The position numbers were made by a program, and so were the translations under genes. DNA of 64,000 nucleotides from Chitinophaga rhizophila (GTDB taxonomy: Bacteria > Bacteroidota > Bacteroidia > Chitinophagales > Chitinophagaceae): assembly GCF_019492185.1 (NCBI RefSeq), contig NZ_JAICCF010000005.1, positions 496,001-560,000 on the forward strand, written 5' to 3'. Positions 53,985 through 64,000 of the stretch are shown piece by piece (the first letter of the stretch is position 1; every line of letters begins with the position of its first letter). The notes under the pieces were generated by a model. The model was not told the DNA's origin. It saw only the letters and a program-made list of their open reading frames with translations, and ran no database searches.

Positions 53985-54689
53985 ATGAACATTCCTATAG
54001 TTCACGGACTTATTGACCCCCGCATCCTGATCAACTTTACAGCATCGCCGGAAGCAGTACAGACCATTCTTCCAGCCGGTTTCAGGCCTAAATTATATAA
54101 TGGGCATGCGATCGCCGGTGTATGCCTGATACGATTGAAGCACTTACGACCCAAGGGAGTACCGGCAATATTTGGGCTGTCTTCCGAGAATGGTGCCCAT
54201 CGTATAGCGGTAGAGTGGGAGGAGAATGGGATTACCCGGGAGGGGGTGTATATGCCAAGAAGGGATACTTCTTCCAAGTTTAATGTGCTGGCCGGAGGCC
54301 GGATTTTTCCCGGTAAACATTATGCTGCGAAATTTAATGTTCGTGAGAGCGGCGACAGTTACCATGTAGACTATACCAGTTCGGACAATACCTGTATTTC
54401 CATTACGGGCCGTGTAAGTGATCGGCTGAATGATCATTCCGTTTTCGGGAACCTGGAGAGGGCTTCTGCTTTCTTTGAAAAAGGAGCGGTAGGATATTCT
54501 CCTATAAACGGCAGGAAGCTTCAGGGCCTTGAGTTGCGCACCTTCACCTGGAAGATGCAGCCACTTTCTGTGCAGGACGTATATACCAGTTTTTTCGATA
54601 CACACAATATCCCTGTCCGCTTTGATAATGCCTTATTGATGACGGGCATAGCGCATGAATGGAGAAGTACTGGTGAAAAACGGTGTTAG
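53985..54689 (+). CDS. DUF2071 (acetoacetate-decarboxylase-like fold) protein
   Basis: A 234-residue protein beginning 'MNIPIVHGLIDPRILINF' (read in parts). It shows the DUF2071 signatures 'VQTILPAGFRPKLYNGHAIA', 'VCLIRLKHLRPKGVP', 'GREGVYMPRRDTSSKFNVLAG'-like (here 'TREGVYMPRRDTSS') and the C-terminal 'MTGIAHEW'. The fold is related to acetoacetate decarboxylase, but the lysine nucleophile is not evident. The activity is unknown. An in-frame TTG at 53967 is not used, as argued for the promoter. It is monocistronic. Confidence 0.82.
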   Translation: MNIPIVHGLIDPRILINFTASPEAVQTILPAGFRPKLYNGHAIAGVCLIRLKHLRPKGVPAIFGLSSENGAHRIAVEWEENGITREGVYMPRRDTSSKFNVLAGGRIFPGKHYAAKFNVRESGDSYHVDYTSSDNTCISITGRVSDRLNDHSVFGNLERASAFFEKGAVGYSPINGRKLQGLELRTFTWKMQPLSVQDVYTSFFDTHNIPVRFDNALLMTGIAHEWRSTGEKRC

Positions 54690-54981
54690 CTACGCATATT
54701 ATCCGTAAGTAGATACAATTCCTGGGGATACGCCTTGTCTTGGTTTAGTAGTACGCTGGCCCTGTAAGCGCTGCTTTACATTTACTTCTTGTTAACCAAT
54801 AATTGTAATTTCTGTCTTAAATTAATAGTTATCAGCAACGAAGCAACTGATGGCTACCTGAGAAGTTCATCTCTTTGATAGATCTGTTATTTATAAGTGA
54901 GCGCTCGATGAACCAGCCCCATATACCAGTTATGAATTGCTTGTCTCCAGAACCATGCATTTATCCTTAAACACCTGCTAC

Positions 54982-55641
54982 ATGATGACCGAATTGACCG
55001 CGTGCCCAGGTTGTGGTACTAAATTAAAATCAGGGATGTTCAGCGTGAATAACCTGCTCTCAGATGAGCGGCTGGAACTGATAGCTGAATTTACCCGCAC
55101 CCCGAAGAAGATAGGTTGTGACAAGTGTACCGGACCGGAATACTTCGATGTCCTGACCGAGTTCAGAAAACGTAGAACAGTGCTGCAGGACACATTCAGA
55201 AACGATCTGGATCACATTCCCCTGGCAACCACCCATAGTCCCTATAACTGGCAGTACCAGGTGTTGGGGTTCGCTACCGGACAGAGTACTATCGGCACAG
55301 GCTTGTTCTCAGAGTTAGCTGCTTCCTGGACAGATATGTTAGGTATGCAATCTGAATCTTATAACAGGAAAATTGCCGCCGGAGAAGCTCATTGCGCAAC
55401 CCAGCTCCGGGGTAAGGCCATACAGATGGGAGGTAACGCTATTATAGGGCTGGATATCGACTATGCCGAATTAGGGGGAGATAAGGGAATGATTATGGTG
55501 TGTATGTCCGGTACAGTGGTTAAGCTGAGTAATATGGACGTCCTTGAACAGGCAGCAGTGGACGCCATTGAAAGGATAGGGCAGCTGAAAGAACAGCTGT
55601 TTGAATGGGAAAGGAAGTACCCTGCAGTGCTCAAGGAGTAA
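54982..55641 (+). CDS. YbjQ/UPF0145-like protein with zinc-ribbon N-terminus
   Basis: A 219-residue protein. Its N-terminus has two CxxC pairs ('CPGCG' and, 40 residues on, 'CDKC') like a zinc ribbon. The C-terminal half ('AHCATQLRGKAIQMGGNAIIG', 'LDIDYAELGG') matches the heavy-metal-binding YbjQ-type domain (UPF0145: 'AR..A..ELGANAVIG'), which forms pentamers. It ends in a coiled coil ('ERIGQLKEQLFEWERK'). I chose ATG 54982 because the preceding frame from 54937 adds a non-conserved leader. Function unknown. A 290-base gap precedes it with nothing recognised. Confidence 0.72.
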   Translation: MMTELTACPGCGTKLKSGMFSVNNLLSDERLELIAEFTRTPKKIGCDKCTGPEYFDVLTEFRKRRTVLQDTFRNDLDHIPLATTHSPYNWQYQVLGFATGQSTIGTGLFSELAASWTDMLGMQSESYNRKIAAGEAHCATQLRGKAIQMGGNAIIGLDIDYAELGGDKGMIMVCMSGTVVKLSNMDVLEQAAVDAIERIGQLKEQLFEWERKYPAVLKE

Positions 55642-55687
55642 CGAATCCACAATAAGATCCCCCATTGAACAAGGGACATGAAGATAG

Positions 55688-55720
55688 AAAGGGATACCCA
55701 ATGCTTACGGGTATCCCTTT
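55688..55720. terminator. Bidirectional terminator
   Basis: AAAGGGATACCC and GGGTATCCCTTT pair perfectly (12 bp) around a 9-base loop; between convergent genes. Confidence 0.9.
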
Positions 55721-55726
55721 TGACTT

Positions 55727-58111
55727 TTATTTTACAACAACAAGTTTGTTGGTAACCTTCTGACTCCCTGCCATCAGGGTATAGAAGTATGTACCGCTCT
55801 GTAGCTTATTAGAACGGTAGATGATGTTATGCTGACCTTCAGGCATTGTTTTGTTTAGTATGACATCAACCGTATTGCCGGTTATGTCGCTGACAAATAT
55901 GCGTACTTCCGAAGGGCTTGGCAGCGAGAAGTTGATCTTTGTCTCATCACGCATCGGGTTTGGTGCATTGCTTAGTGAGATCAGCATTTCCTTTGGTGTT
56001 TCTGGCACAGATTCCTTCGGTCTGTAAGCGTCCACATAGTTCCTCGCACCTGTAACGCGCGGCTTATATTTAGTGGCATCATTACAGAAGGCAATCAGCT
56101 GTTGCTCTGTCTGCGCGGGAACAACCCCGGTCGGACAACCTGCCGGGAATACTGGATCGGCTACACCGGCAATACCTGGCACCGGCTGCGGGAAGATGAT
56201 GGCGGAAGGCTGATAGTAGTAGGTATTTGGGAACTCATATGGCGGAACGTCCACCAGGCCCGCATCCTTACGATTCGTAGTGATACACCTGAAGGTCAGA
56301 TTACGGGGATCTGCATCAGAACGACGCTGTTGGGTTCTGTAGGTACCTACAAACAGGATATCCTGTGTATCTGGGCCTGCATCTTTCCTGCGGAAAGTGG
56401 CCATTATCTTCACATAGATATCTGCCGGCCTCACCTCAGGTATAACAAGCGTCCTTGATACTGTTACACCTATGCTTGTATTAGAAAGACAGCCAAGAGG
56501 TACAAAGGCCGTTCTATACCTGGTATCATTCTCATATTCATAGCCCATCATATTTAACTTGACATTAGGTGCAGTACTGGAGTATGCCGGCAGATTACCG
56601 AAGTACGCAGGATGATTAAAGCCATATGCGCCCAGCCGCACTGTATCAGAAACAACAATTGCCGCCTTAATGTCAACCACATCCAGCTTTGCAGCAGGGT
56701 TTAACGCATATTTTATCGGACTGACCACCCGGTATTGCAGGAGGGTAGTCTCATGCTGTGCAATGACAGACGCCCTTACTGGGTCGTTACCTTCACATGC
56801 ATAAGGATCGTCTGGTGTAGGCTGGCAGTTCGGATTGTAGTCGGGATTATACTGCTCAAAACCGATACCGTTATTAGCAGCTCGTTTGTATTCCAGGTAT
56901 TCCACCATTGGCGTCTCTACCAGGTTGAATACACCCAGAATATTGTCATAAGTGGGTATTGCCGTACTGCTTCCGCTGATATTAGTTCCCGGTGTGTTGA
57001 TCGTTCTGTAGCCTCTGGTTGTTGACAGTTCCAGTTCTCCTGTCGCAGTACCGGTTAGTTCATGGCTCATATTTGAATTGAATGCCATAGGAGCTGATCT
57101 GGCGGCTGATTTACCACCTCCTATAAAGAAGTCCAATACCCCCATTACAGCTCCCACGTAAGGAATCGCTTTTGTGAAGCTGGCTAACTGGCTGACCTGG
57201 GATGCAAGTTTGGCTTTATCATCCATACCTGCCAGTGTCGTAATACCTGCTGCCACGTTATTGGTAACATTGGCAAAGGCCTGCCAGTTCTTGTAACCTT
57301 CCTGTCCGGCCTTAATAATACCACCATCCATACTCAGTATAGAATTACTGCCCCCCGACGCCTGTACGCCTCCTGGCGACGCCTGTATCACCTGTTTGAT
57401 AGAGCCTGACGACGAACCTTTGATTTTCAGATCAAGCTTTGCCTGTGTATTCTGGATCAGCTGCACATTAAAAGTGATCTTCGAGTTATACAGGCAGGTA
57501 CATGGGTCATATGCCATCGGGAAGTCTGCGAATAACCAATAGTCAAACTCGTTGGCATACCGGTTAGGCATACGCATTGTCTGCCGCTTTTCAAACCTGT
57601 CTATCGCCGTCGTGATAGGAGAGGCGAAGGCCAGCATAGCGCTTTCATTGCCGTTATCGCCGCTTTCAAAGGAAAGGCTGATTGTCGCGCCATTGTTTGT
57701 TCCTGATAGCGGGTCCACTACCAGGAAGAACACACGGATAGTAGCTGTATACCTGTTATACAACGCAAAAAAGGGGTTTGTAACGGCAGTGGCCGGCAGG
57801 TTGCCATTGTTGCCGAAGTCCTTTACCAGGAGTTCCCAGCCTTCTCCAGGCAGCAGGTCTTTCACTGCAGGGTCCATCAGAAAGATAAGACCGGGGTTGT
57901 GGATGCTGCTTGTCGGACTATAAAACGGTGAAGGGATGATGGTTGACGACCGGTTTTTGATATAGGCGTCGTCATAGAAAGGTGTGCTCCAATTCCAGGT
58001 GTTACTGGTACCTGCAACATTCCATTGCGTGGTTACAGTACGTTGAGGACAATTTTGGGCATAGAGATTGCCTGTCAGTAGACATAGCAATGCCAGTAGA
58101 GTTTTTCTCAT
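55727..58111 (-). CDS. Large T9SS-secreted hypothetical protein
   Basis: A 794-residue secreted protein: signal peptide ('LLALLCLLTGNLYAQ'), then mostly beta structure without a family I know, a small Gly-rich and hydrophobic segment near residues 320-340 ('GAVMGVLDFFIGGGK'), and a C-terminal T9SS sorting domain ('SLSNAPNPMRDETKINFSL', 'LQSGTYFYTLMAGSQKV'). Many Asn, Pro and Tyr give it a surface-protein look. It is divergent from the PKD-repeat gliding protein; 234 bases of intergenic DNA lie between them, so they could share a regulator. Confidence 0.8.
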   Translation of the reverse strand: MRKTLLALLCLLTGNLYAQNCPQRTVTTQWNVAGTSNTWNWSTPFYDDAYIKNRSSTIIPSPFYSPTSSIHNPGLIFLMDPAVKDLLPGEGWELLVKDFGNNGNLPATAVTNPFFALYNRYTATIRVFFLVVDPLSGTNNGATISLSFESGDNGNESAMLAFASPITTAIDRFEKRQTMRMPNRYANEFDYWLFADFPMAYDPCTCLYNSKITFNVQLIQNTQAKLDLKIKGSSSGSIKQVIQASPGGVQASGGSNSILSMDGGIIKAGQEGYKNWQAFANVTNNVAAGITTLAGMDDKAKLASQVSQLASFTKAIPYVGAVMGVLDFFIGGGKSAARSAPMAFNSNMSHELTGTATGELELSTTRGYRTINTPGTNISGSSTAIPTYDNILGVFNLVETPMVEYLEYKRAANNGIGFEQYNPDYNPNCQPTPDDPYACEGNDPVRASVIAQHETTLLQYRVVSPIKYALNPAAKLDVVDIKAAIVVSDTVRLGAYGFNHPAYFGNLPAYSSTAPNVKLNMMGYEYENDTRYRTAFVPLGCLSNTSIGVTVSRTLVIPEVRPADIYVKIMATFRRKDAGPDTQDILFVGTYRTQQRRSDADPRNLTFRCITTNRKDAGLVDVPPYEFPNTYYYQPSAIIFPQPVPGIAGVADPVFPAGCPTGVVPAQTEQQLIAFCNDATKYKPRVTGARNYVDAYRPKESVPETPKEMLISLSNAPNPMRDETKINFSLPSPSEVRIFVSDITGNTVDVILNKTMPEGQHNIIYRSNKLQSGTYFYTLMAGSQKVTNKLVVVK

Positions 58112-58345
58112 AGTAGGTCTTTAATGGATTTTAAATTATAGGTGAAGATGAATACACGCTACTTCGGGTTAAGTGGGCTACATAAGGGATACATGATTTA
58201 TTGATATATAACTAAAGTTACACTTTAATTTTTAACTCAAAGTTAAATCTATGTTTAGCGCGTTTCTGACACATTTAATACCCTACAACATATTTTATAT
58301 CAGTAAGTTATATTATTTTCGTACTTTCATTGTGAACTTTAGTGT

Positions 58346-61300
58346 ATGTCCCTGAATGCCAAGGCAGCCCGTTGGGTAGCCGTAACCTGTAGTGTACTTT
58401 GGAGTGTGCTTGCAATGGGCGTTTCCGCTTATTCGCAAATCAAAGCTGATTTCAGTCCGACTAAGATCAGTGATTGTGAAAGTCTCATTACCAAATTTGT
58501 TGATAATAGTGTTGGTGGTCCTGTCTCATGGCAGTGGAACTTGGGTAATGGTTTCACGTCAACAGAACAAAGCCCCAGTGCATCGTATACCGCTCCGGGT
58601 AACTATACAGTTACGCTGACGGCGAAAGATGCTGCGGGTAATACAAGTGTTGCCGTGAAGACAGTTACAGTATGGGGAAAGCCTAAGCCTGATTTCGCAG
58701 CCAGTCCTGCTAAAGGTTGTACGCCCTTTGAGGTTACCTTCACAGATAAATCTGATCCTGTAAATGGTACCATGGCTACTTATACATGGGATTTTGGTGA
58801 CGGCGCTTCAGGTACAGGCAGTAGTCCCGTACATACCTACAACAATGCAATATCGCCTACAGTAACGCTTACTGTTACTAATAGTAATGGCTGTACTGCG
58901 TCTAAGACAATTAACAATGTTGTAGAAGCGGCAGCACCGCTGATCGCGGGGTTCACACTCTCTGATAAATTCCTTTGTACTGCCCCCGGATCATTAACTG
59001 TAACCAATACTACTACTGGTCCTGGTAACCTTACCTACCAATGGGACTTTGGCGATGGCGGCACCGCTACCGGCGCAAATCCTGCACCCCATAGCTATAA
59101 GACAAGAGGGGTATACAATGTGAAGCTGACTGTTACCAGTGATAAAGGTTGTACTGCCACCCGCACTTCCGAAGATATCAACGTCGCTAACTTTAACACT
59201 GACTTCGTTATGCCTGCTGGTATCTGTGAGAATGCCAGTGTTATCTTCAATGCTGCCAACACGCCATCGGCTAACTACGTCACCTGGAGTGTAGACAAAG
59301 GTTATATCAACGGTGCTAATGAATCTGCAACTTTCTACCCATCAGAGCCAGGTACGGTAAAGGTGACAATGACGGCAGAATATGACAAATGCCGTGAAAC
59401 GGTGACCAAAGACTATGTAGTGAAGCCTGCTCCACGCGCTGACTTCACCACTGATCAGGAAGCTATCTGCGATGTGCCGGCTACCGTGAAACTCTCTAAT
59501 CTGTCTCAGAATGCTACCAGCTGGAGCTGGGATTTCGGTAACGGACAGACCTCCACTCAGCAAAACCCCTCAGCTACCTATAATAGTCTCGGGAACTACA
59601 CGATCAGACTCACCGCTACTAATGCCTCCGGATGCACCAGCAATATAGAACGCTATGTCAGGGTGGTAAAGCCGGAAGTACAGATCTCGGCCAGTCATTA
59701 TACTGGCTGCGTAGAAATAACGCCTACTTTCGAGGCATCTGTCACTACAGACGATCCCATTGCCACCTATGAATGGGACTTTGGCGATGGCAGTCCGAAA
59801 TCAACAGCCGCTACTCCCTCACATAAGTATACCAAGGACGGCGTATATCCAGTGACGCTTAACTACGTTACAACGAATGGCTGTAAAGGCACCGCCATGT
59901 TAAACCGTAACTATGACGGCATCCGGGTATATAAGAAGCCCAAACCTGATTTCTCTTCTCCCCAGGCTCCACAGGTATGTGGCAATAACTGGGTTACCTT
60001 CAACGGAATATCAGATGTAGGAGAAGGATGGGCATGGGACTTTGGTGACCACAGTTATGGTTACGGACAAAATGCGGAGCATAGCTACAGAGATCCTGGT
60101 ACTTACACAGTCGCCCTTACGGTGTCAAACCATGGTTGTAGTGAAACGATTACCAAAACCGCCTACATTACGGCCGTTAATCCGTTTCCAAGATTTACAG
60201 TGATGAACGTTAAGTGCGAGGACCGGACAGAAATTAATTTCGCTGAACATTCACTAGGTACTGTCACCAGCTGGAAATGGAGCTGGGGAGACGGGAAAGA
60301 AGATACCTATACTTCTAAGATCGACTTTGCCAAACATCGCTATGCCCAGATGGGAGATTATAAAGTGAAGCTGACTGTGACAGATGGTACGTGTACCAGC
60401 ACAGATTCCATTAACGTCGGTGTTTATCCGAAAGCCCCTATTACCATTGCAACCGACAAGACAACCTTATGTGGTAATGAGACCGTCATCGGTAATGTGA
60501 CCGCTATCGACAGCTGGTTATACGCTCCCGAGAATGTATATACCTGGTATTCGTCAGACGGCACATCTCCTGACTGGAACAATTATAACTATGACAAGAC
60601 CAGCTTTACCAATCTGCGTCCCGGCATAGATACAATCCGCCTGGTTATGAAAAACCGGCAGGAATGTTTTGATACCAGTAATTACGTTGTGCTTAACGTA
60701 CACGGGCCGGTGGCTAAGTTCGTGAACCCTGATCTACTTGAGTGCAGAGGTACACCACTCACGTTTAAAGACCAGACAGATATCTCTAAAGGTAAACCTA
60801 TTAAAAGCTGGTCCTGGGACTTCGGGGACGGAACGAGCGAACTATTCACCAATCCTCCTTTCCGGCACACCTACCATAAATCCGGCTACTTTTATCCGTC
60901 CCTCAGAGTGACAGATGCAGATGGTTGTATCAGTACTGCCACTAATCCGTACCTGCAGGTAAACGGGCCGAACGCTGATTTTACGCCTAGTGCAGCACTT
61001 ATACCGCCTGGCGCCAATGTATCTTTTTATAACCAGACGAGTGAAACTGGTGGCAATGCAACCTATAAATGGGATTTCGGCGACAATACAACCTCTGTGG
61101 AGTATTCGCCGGTGAAGAACTACCCTGACAAAGGTCTGTATACGGTTAAGCTGATGGTAAAAGATAACAATGGTTGTACTGACAGTGCCCAGAAACAGGT
61201 AAAAGTGTCTCACGTAAGCGCCGGTTTCACGGTAACCACTGCCTTTGTCAACAATAGCGGCTGCCCGCCGGTGATAGCCCGTTTTACTAATGCCTCCGTT

Positions 61301-63226
61301 AACTATACCAGCTCTTACTGGGATTTCGGGGATGGCAGTTTTTCTACCATCAGTGATCCTTCTCATACCTACACTTACGCGGGTAAGTACAAGGTCAAAC
61401 TGAAAGTAACCGGGGAGGCGGGGACAGAAGATGAATATGTGCAGGAGGTAGAAGTGAAAGGGCCTTTCGCAACCATTATCACTTCTTCGGATGGTGGCTG
61501 TCTTACCAAAGAGATTGAATTTAGGGTAGCTACTTCTGCCGCTGTCAACTTCGCCTGGGACTTCACAGACGGTATTGTGATGGAAACCAATGACTCAATC
61601 ATCAAACATACTTTCAAACAGCCAGGTATTTACAAACCCAGGCTGATACTCTCAGATGAGGCAGGCTGTAAAGGAACTGCCTTCCTGCAGGAACCGATAG
61701 TAGTAGATAAGCTGGAAGTGGAACTGGTATCCGAACCTGACATTATATGTGATAAAGGCTGGATTACGTTTAATCCGACCTTCAGCAGCTATTCCATTGA
61801 CGATCTGAAAAAGCCGGCCACATACGCCTGGAGCTATGAGCCGGGAATAGTGGCGCAAGGCGATACCACTGCTAATCCCCGTTTCTACCTGGATAAAGTA
61901 AAAGAATACGACTTCACGCTTACTACAACAACTGCCTACGGTTGCGCGCAGACTGTCAGCAAAAAGATCTCCGTCCACCCGAAGCCTGAAGCCGGTATCA
62001 CCGGTCCGCCTGATGGTTGTCAGGATGCGCCTGTACAATTCAGCGGTACAGTGAGTAAAGTCAATGATGTTGCCTGGAACTGGAACTTCGGTAATGGTAA
62101 CGTCGCCAGCATACAGCAACCTGCAGACCAGACATATAGCCTGACCGGACCTGCGGAAGTAGTACTGACTGTTGTTAGTCGCGAGGGATGCAGCGACACT
62201 GCCCGTCACAACATCAACATTCTCCCTAAACCGGTTATTAACGCTACAGCGGCTGCCAATATGCTCTGTCTGGGAGATAGTACCGTCCTTAGCGCCGGTG
62301 GAGGAATTACCTATGAATGGTCGCCGGCCAATAGCCTGAATAACCCGGCTGTTGCACGTCCTGTAGCTACTCCGCTGGAAAATACTACCTACCAGGTATC
62401 TGTTACAGATGATAAAGGTTGTAGTAATACTGACGAGGTAAGCATCCGCGTAACACAGCCGTTTACCATCCAGGCTACCCCGGATACGGCGATCTGCCTG
62501 GGCCATATCCTGCCATTGCGGGTAACTGGTGCAGATCACTATACCTGGAAAGGAGAGGGGCTTGATAACGTTTCCAGTCCAATGCCTAATGCCACTATCC
62601 AGGCGCTGGGCCGCTATACCTACCAGGTAACAGGGTATGATGCAGACGGTTGCTTTACACATGATACTTCACTGGTAGTAGCAGTCAATCCTGCACCGGC
62701 AATAAATGTGGGACCTGATCGTATGGTGATGGCTGGTACGCCGCTGACGTTAAGCGGACAAGGAAGTTCTGATATCGTTAGGTGGAACTGGACACCGCCG
62801 GAATATCTGAACTGCCCTACCTGCGCTACGCCGGAAGCCTTGCCTAATCTCTCGACCAACTATACCCTGGAAGTAGAAAACGTATATGGTTGTAAAGCTT
62901 CAGATGACGTATTTGTAAAAGTGACGTGTGATAAAGGAGCTGTCTTCCTGCCTAACGCTTTTTCTCCTAACAGGGACGGTAAGAATGAATGGTTCTATCC
63001 TACAGGGCGTGGTGTCAAAGAGATTGTATGGATGAGGGTGTATGACCGCTGGGGCAGCCTTGTCTTTGAAAGAACTCACTTCTCTGTAAATAGTGCATCA
63101 TCAGGGTGGGATGGTACCTGGAAGAGCCAGATAGCACCAATCGGTACTTACGTCTATGCGCTGGAGACCATGTGTGAAGATGGCACTACCTTCCTGTTCA
63201 GGGGAACAGTTACTGTAGTCAGATAA
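58346..63226 (+). CDS. PKD-repeat protein with gliding-motility (CHU_C) C-terminal domain
   Basis: A 1626-residue secreted surface protein: signal peptide ending near 'VSAYSQ', then about a dozen PKD domains, each marked by a 'W.(W)DFGDG' core (for example 'YTWDFGDGASG', 'YEWDFGDGSPK', 'WSWDFGDGTSE', 'YWDFGDGSFS') and 'G.Y.V.L.V'. Near the end are more beta domains ('YEWSPANSLNNP'). The C-terminus 'FLPNAFSPNRDGKNEWFYP' with 'VYDRWGSLVFE' and 'WDGTW' is the CHU_C gliding-associated domain, a type B T9SS signal. It is probably an adhesin or polysaccharide-binding surface protein. Divergent from the T9SS protein at 55.7 kb. Confidence 0.92.
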   Translation: MSLNAKAARWVAVTCSVLWSVLAMGVSAYSQIKADFSPTKISDCESLITKFVDNSVGGPVSWQWNLGNGFTSTEQSPSASYTAPGNYTVTLTAKDAAGNTSVAVKTVTVWGKPKPDFAASPAKGCTPFEVTFTDKSDPVNGTMATYTWDFGDGASGTGSSPVHTYNNAISPTVTLTVTNSNGCTASKTINNVVEAAAPLIAGFTLSDKFLCTAPGSLTVTNTTTGPGNLTYQWDFGDGGTATGANPAPHSYKTRGVYNVKLTVTSDKGCTATRTSEDINVANFNTDFVMPAGICENASVIFNAANTPSANYVTWSVDKGYINGANESATFYPSEPGTVKVTMTAEYDKCRETVTKDYVVKPAPRADFTTDQEAICDVPATVKLSNLSQNATSWSWDFGNGQTSTQQNPSATYNSLGNYTIRLTATNASGCTSNIERYVRVVKPEVQISASHYTGCVEITPTFEASVTTDDPIATYEWDFGDGSPKSTAATPSHKYTKDGVYPVTLNYVTTNGCKGTAMLNRNYDGIRVYKKPKPDFSSPQAPQVCGNNWVTFNGISDVGEGWAWDFGDHSYGYGQNAEHSYRDPGTYTVALTVSNHGCSETITKTAYITAVNPFPRFTVMNVKCEDRTEINFAEHSLGTVTSWKWSWGDGKEDTYTSKIDFAKHRYAQMGDYKVKLTVTDGTCTSTDSINVGVYPKAPITIATDKTTLCGNETVIGNVTAIDSWLYAPENVYTWYSSDGTSPDWNNYNYDKTSFTNLRPGIDTIRLVMKNRQECFDTSNYVVLNVHGPVAKFVNPDLLECRGTPLTFKDQTDISKGKPIKSWSWDFGDGTSELFTNPPFRHTYHKSGYFYPSLRVTDADGCISTATNPYLQVNGPNADFTPSAALIPPGANVSFYNQTSETGGNATYKWDFGDNTTSVEYSPVKNYPDKGLYTVKLMVKDNNGCTDSAQKQVKVSHVSAGFTVTTAFVNNSGCPPVIARFTNASVNYTSSYWDFGDGSFSTISDPSHTYTYAGKYKVKLKVTGEAGTEDEYVQEVEVKGPFATIITSSDGGCLTKEIEFRVATSAAVNFAWDFTDGIVMETNDSIIKHTFKQPGIYKPRLILSDEAGCKGTAFLQEPIVVDKLEVELVSEPDIICDKGWITFNPTFSSYSIDDLKKPATYAWSYEPGIVAQGDTTANPRFYLDKVKEYDFTLTTTTAYGCAQTVSKKISVHPKPEAGITGPPDGCQDAPVQFSGTVSKVNDVAWNWNFGNGNVASIQQPADQTYSLTGPAEVVLTVVSREGCSDTARHNINILPKPVINATAAANMLCLGDSTVLSAGGGITYEWSPANSLNNPAVARPVATPLENTTYQVSVTDDKGCSNTDEVSIRVTQPFTIQATPDTAICLGHILPLRVTGADHYTWKGEGLDNVSSPMPNATIQALGRYTYQVTGYDADGCFTHDTSLVVAVNPAPAINVGPDRMVMAGTPLTLSGQGSSDIVRWNWTPPEYLNCPTCATPEALPNLSTNYTLEVENVYGCKASDDVFVKVTCDKGAVFLPNAFSPNRDGKNEWFYPTGRGVKEIVWMRVYDRWGSLVFERTHFSVNSASSGWDGTWKSQIAPIGTYVYALETMCEDGTTFLFRGTVTVVR

Positions 63227-63280
63227 CTACTACCTATCTCACGTCAGCGGTAGTATTAATCATCATTACAATTTACTTCA

Positions 63281-63322
63281 TAAATCAGAAAGCCTTCTCC
63301 GTAGAGAAGGCTTTCTGATTTA
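63281..63322 (+). terminator. Strong terminator after the CHU_C gene
   Basis: Perfect 19-bp arms (TAAATCAGAAAGCCTTCTC) around the loop CGTA. The 300 bases after it (63323-63625) hold no gene that I can see, only TTGCAGCCGC / GCGGCTGCAA about 90 bases apart. Confidence 0.9.
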
Positions 63323-63625
63323 TAATAACATTTACAACAATAGTCTGTCATCCGACTATTGCAGCCGCTAAGCCATAAACTGTCTGTCAGATGACCTGAT
63401 CTTGCCTGATTCCTGTTACCTGGGTGCTGATAAAATAAATGTCCGTCGGACAGATCATGCGGCTGCAAACCAATCATTTGCATCGGCTCTATATTGTGCC
63501 ATCCCTATCAGGAACGTTCCGTTTAAAAAAAATATTCCCCAATACATATTTTTTACCCTATCTTAATCAGTCGCACATGTGCTATAGTAGTATATGTGTA
63601 TACTTGACAATCATGCTTTCCTCAT

Positions 63626-64000
63626 ATGAAAAAACTTCATGCTTTCAAAGACCCTATTCTGGCGTCTTTGTTTTTTTCGGCGGCTTGTCTCTCCGCCTGT
63701 AAACACGATGCCGGACCGGCGGATAAGCGTATCAAAAAGATGGATACGACGCTGACGGCTCATCTGGCTGACTCGATCGGATCTATCGTAAAACCAGTAC
63801 TGGCAGATGGATTGTCGCTGACCCTATGGGGGATTGATTCGCTGGTCATATCTCCGGTAGCAATTGATATTGACGATTATGGCCGCGTGTACTACACGAC
63901 TACCGACAGACAGAACAACTCAGAGTTTGACATACGTGGTCATCGAGATTGGGAGATCCCCTCTATCAGTCTGCAGACGGTCGAAGACCGCCGGGCTTTC
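63626..64000 (+). CDS. Lipoprotein, start of a membrane-bound dehydrogenase-like (PQQ-type propeller) protein, cut by window
   Basis: 125 codons are in the window. The signal peptide ends in a lipobox 'LSAC' followed by 'KHDAG'. The region 'VAIDIDDYGRVYYTTTDRQ' and 'SEFDIRGHRDWEIPSIS' then 'VEDRRAF' fits large Bacteroidota lipoproteins with a propeller fold of the 'membrane-bound dehydrogenase' / haem-binding group. Those usually continue with a c-type cytochrome domain, which is not in this window. The substrate is unknown. No clear promoter box was found before it. Confidence 0.65.
   Translation, partial: MKKLHAFKDPILASLFFSAACLSACKHDAGPADKRIKKMDTTLTAHLADSIGSIVKPVLADGLSLTLWGIDSLVISPVAIDIDDYGRVYYTTTDRQNNSEFDIRGHRDWEIPSISLQTVEDRRAF

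Noticed and set aside
63358-63470. Inverted repeat TTGCAGCCGC / GCGGCTGCAA
   Set aside because: Ten bases, over 90 bases apart, with no further pairing between; could be chance.

Overview
The window reads as a chromosomal segment of a Bacteroidota bacterium close to Chitinophaga. The reasons are several proteins with type IX secretion (T9SS) C-terminal sorting domains, a PKD-repeat protein ending in a gliding-motility (CHU_C) domain, a RHS protein with an N-terminal DUF6443-like region, many lipoproteins, promoters of the TTTG / TAnnTTTG type, and weak Shine-Dalgarno sequences. No replication origin, CRISPR array, rRNA or integrase gene was seen.

Layout. 1-6.9 kb: a reductive pyrimidine/hydantoin catabolism operon (end of a class III aminotransferase, NCS1 transporter, dihydropyrimidinase, beta-ureidopropionase, PreT, PreA). 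Together these genes import uracil/thymine, reduce, open and hydrolyse the ring, and transaminate the beta-amino acid. The first intergenic junction is amplified as a 99-bp tandem repeat. 7.1-13.7 kb: an alpha-2-macroglobulin relic, then single genes (DNA 3-methyladenine glycosylase I, DUF3606, HxlR regulator facing a metallo-hydrolase, DKNYY protein, TPR sensor kinase, ABM monooxygenase). 14-22.8 kb: a beta-helix lipoprotein, an MFS + FAD-monooxygenase operon with a Crp-family regulator, an S41 protease, and a pectate-lyase-like T9SS protein. 22.8-24.7 kb: a 1.9-kb gene desert holding a 67-bp near-perfect palindrome. 24.7-28.3 kb: a tail-fibre-like surface protein and a Crp / NmrA / epoxide-hydrolase-like group.

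28.9-41.1 kb is an accessory island lying on the 3' side of a tRNA-Leu(CAA) gene. It holds a decayed group II intron, a two-domain orphan protein, a 1439-residue RHS protein with a C-terminal HEEGH motif followed one base later by a small exported protein (candidate toxin and immunity pair), two further small candidate immunity genes, and an intact IS1182-like element. A roughly 55-bp repeat recurs in the same orientation beside terminator hairpins: three intact copies plus one split exactly by the group II intron. Its first half resembles the 3' end of the tRNA-Leu gene, which fits repeated integration or cassette accretion at this tRNA. This is the most interesting part of the window.

41.3-64 kb returns to core-like content: a GIY-YIG-like protein, GH43 glycosidase, lipoproteins (including a recent tandem duplicate), a metallo-hydrolase, a zinc alcohol dehydrogenase, a reprolysin-type T9SS protease, an SMP-30 lactonase, a DUF2071 protein, a YbjQ-like protein, two large surface proteins, and the start of a lipoprotein cut by the window edge. 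Convergent gene pairs are separated by strong bidirectional hairpin terminators.
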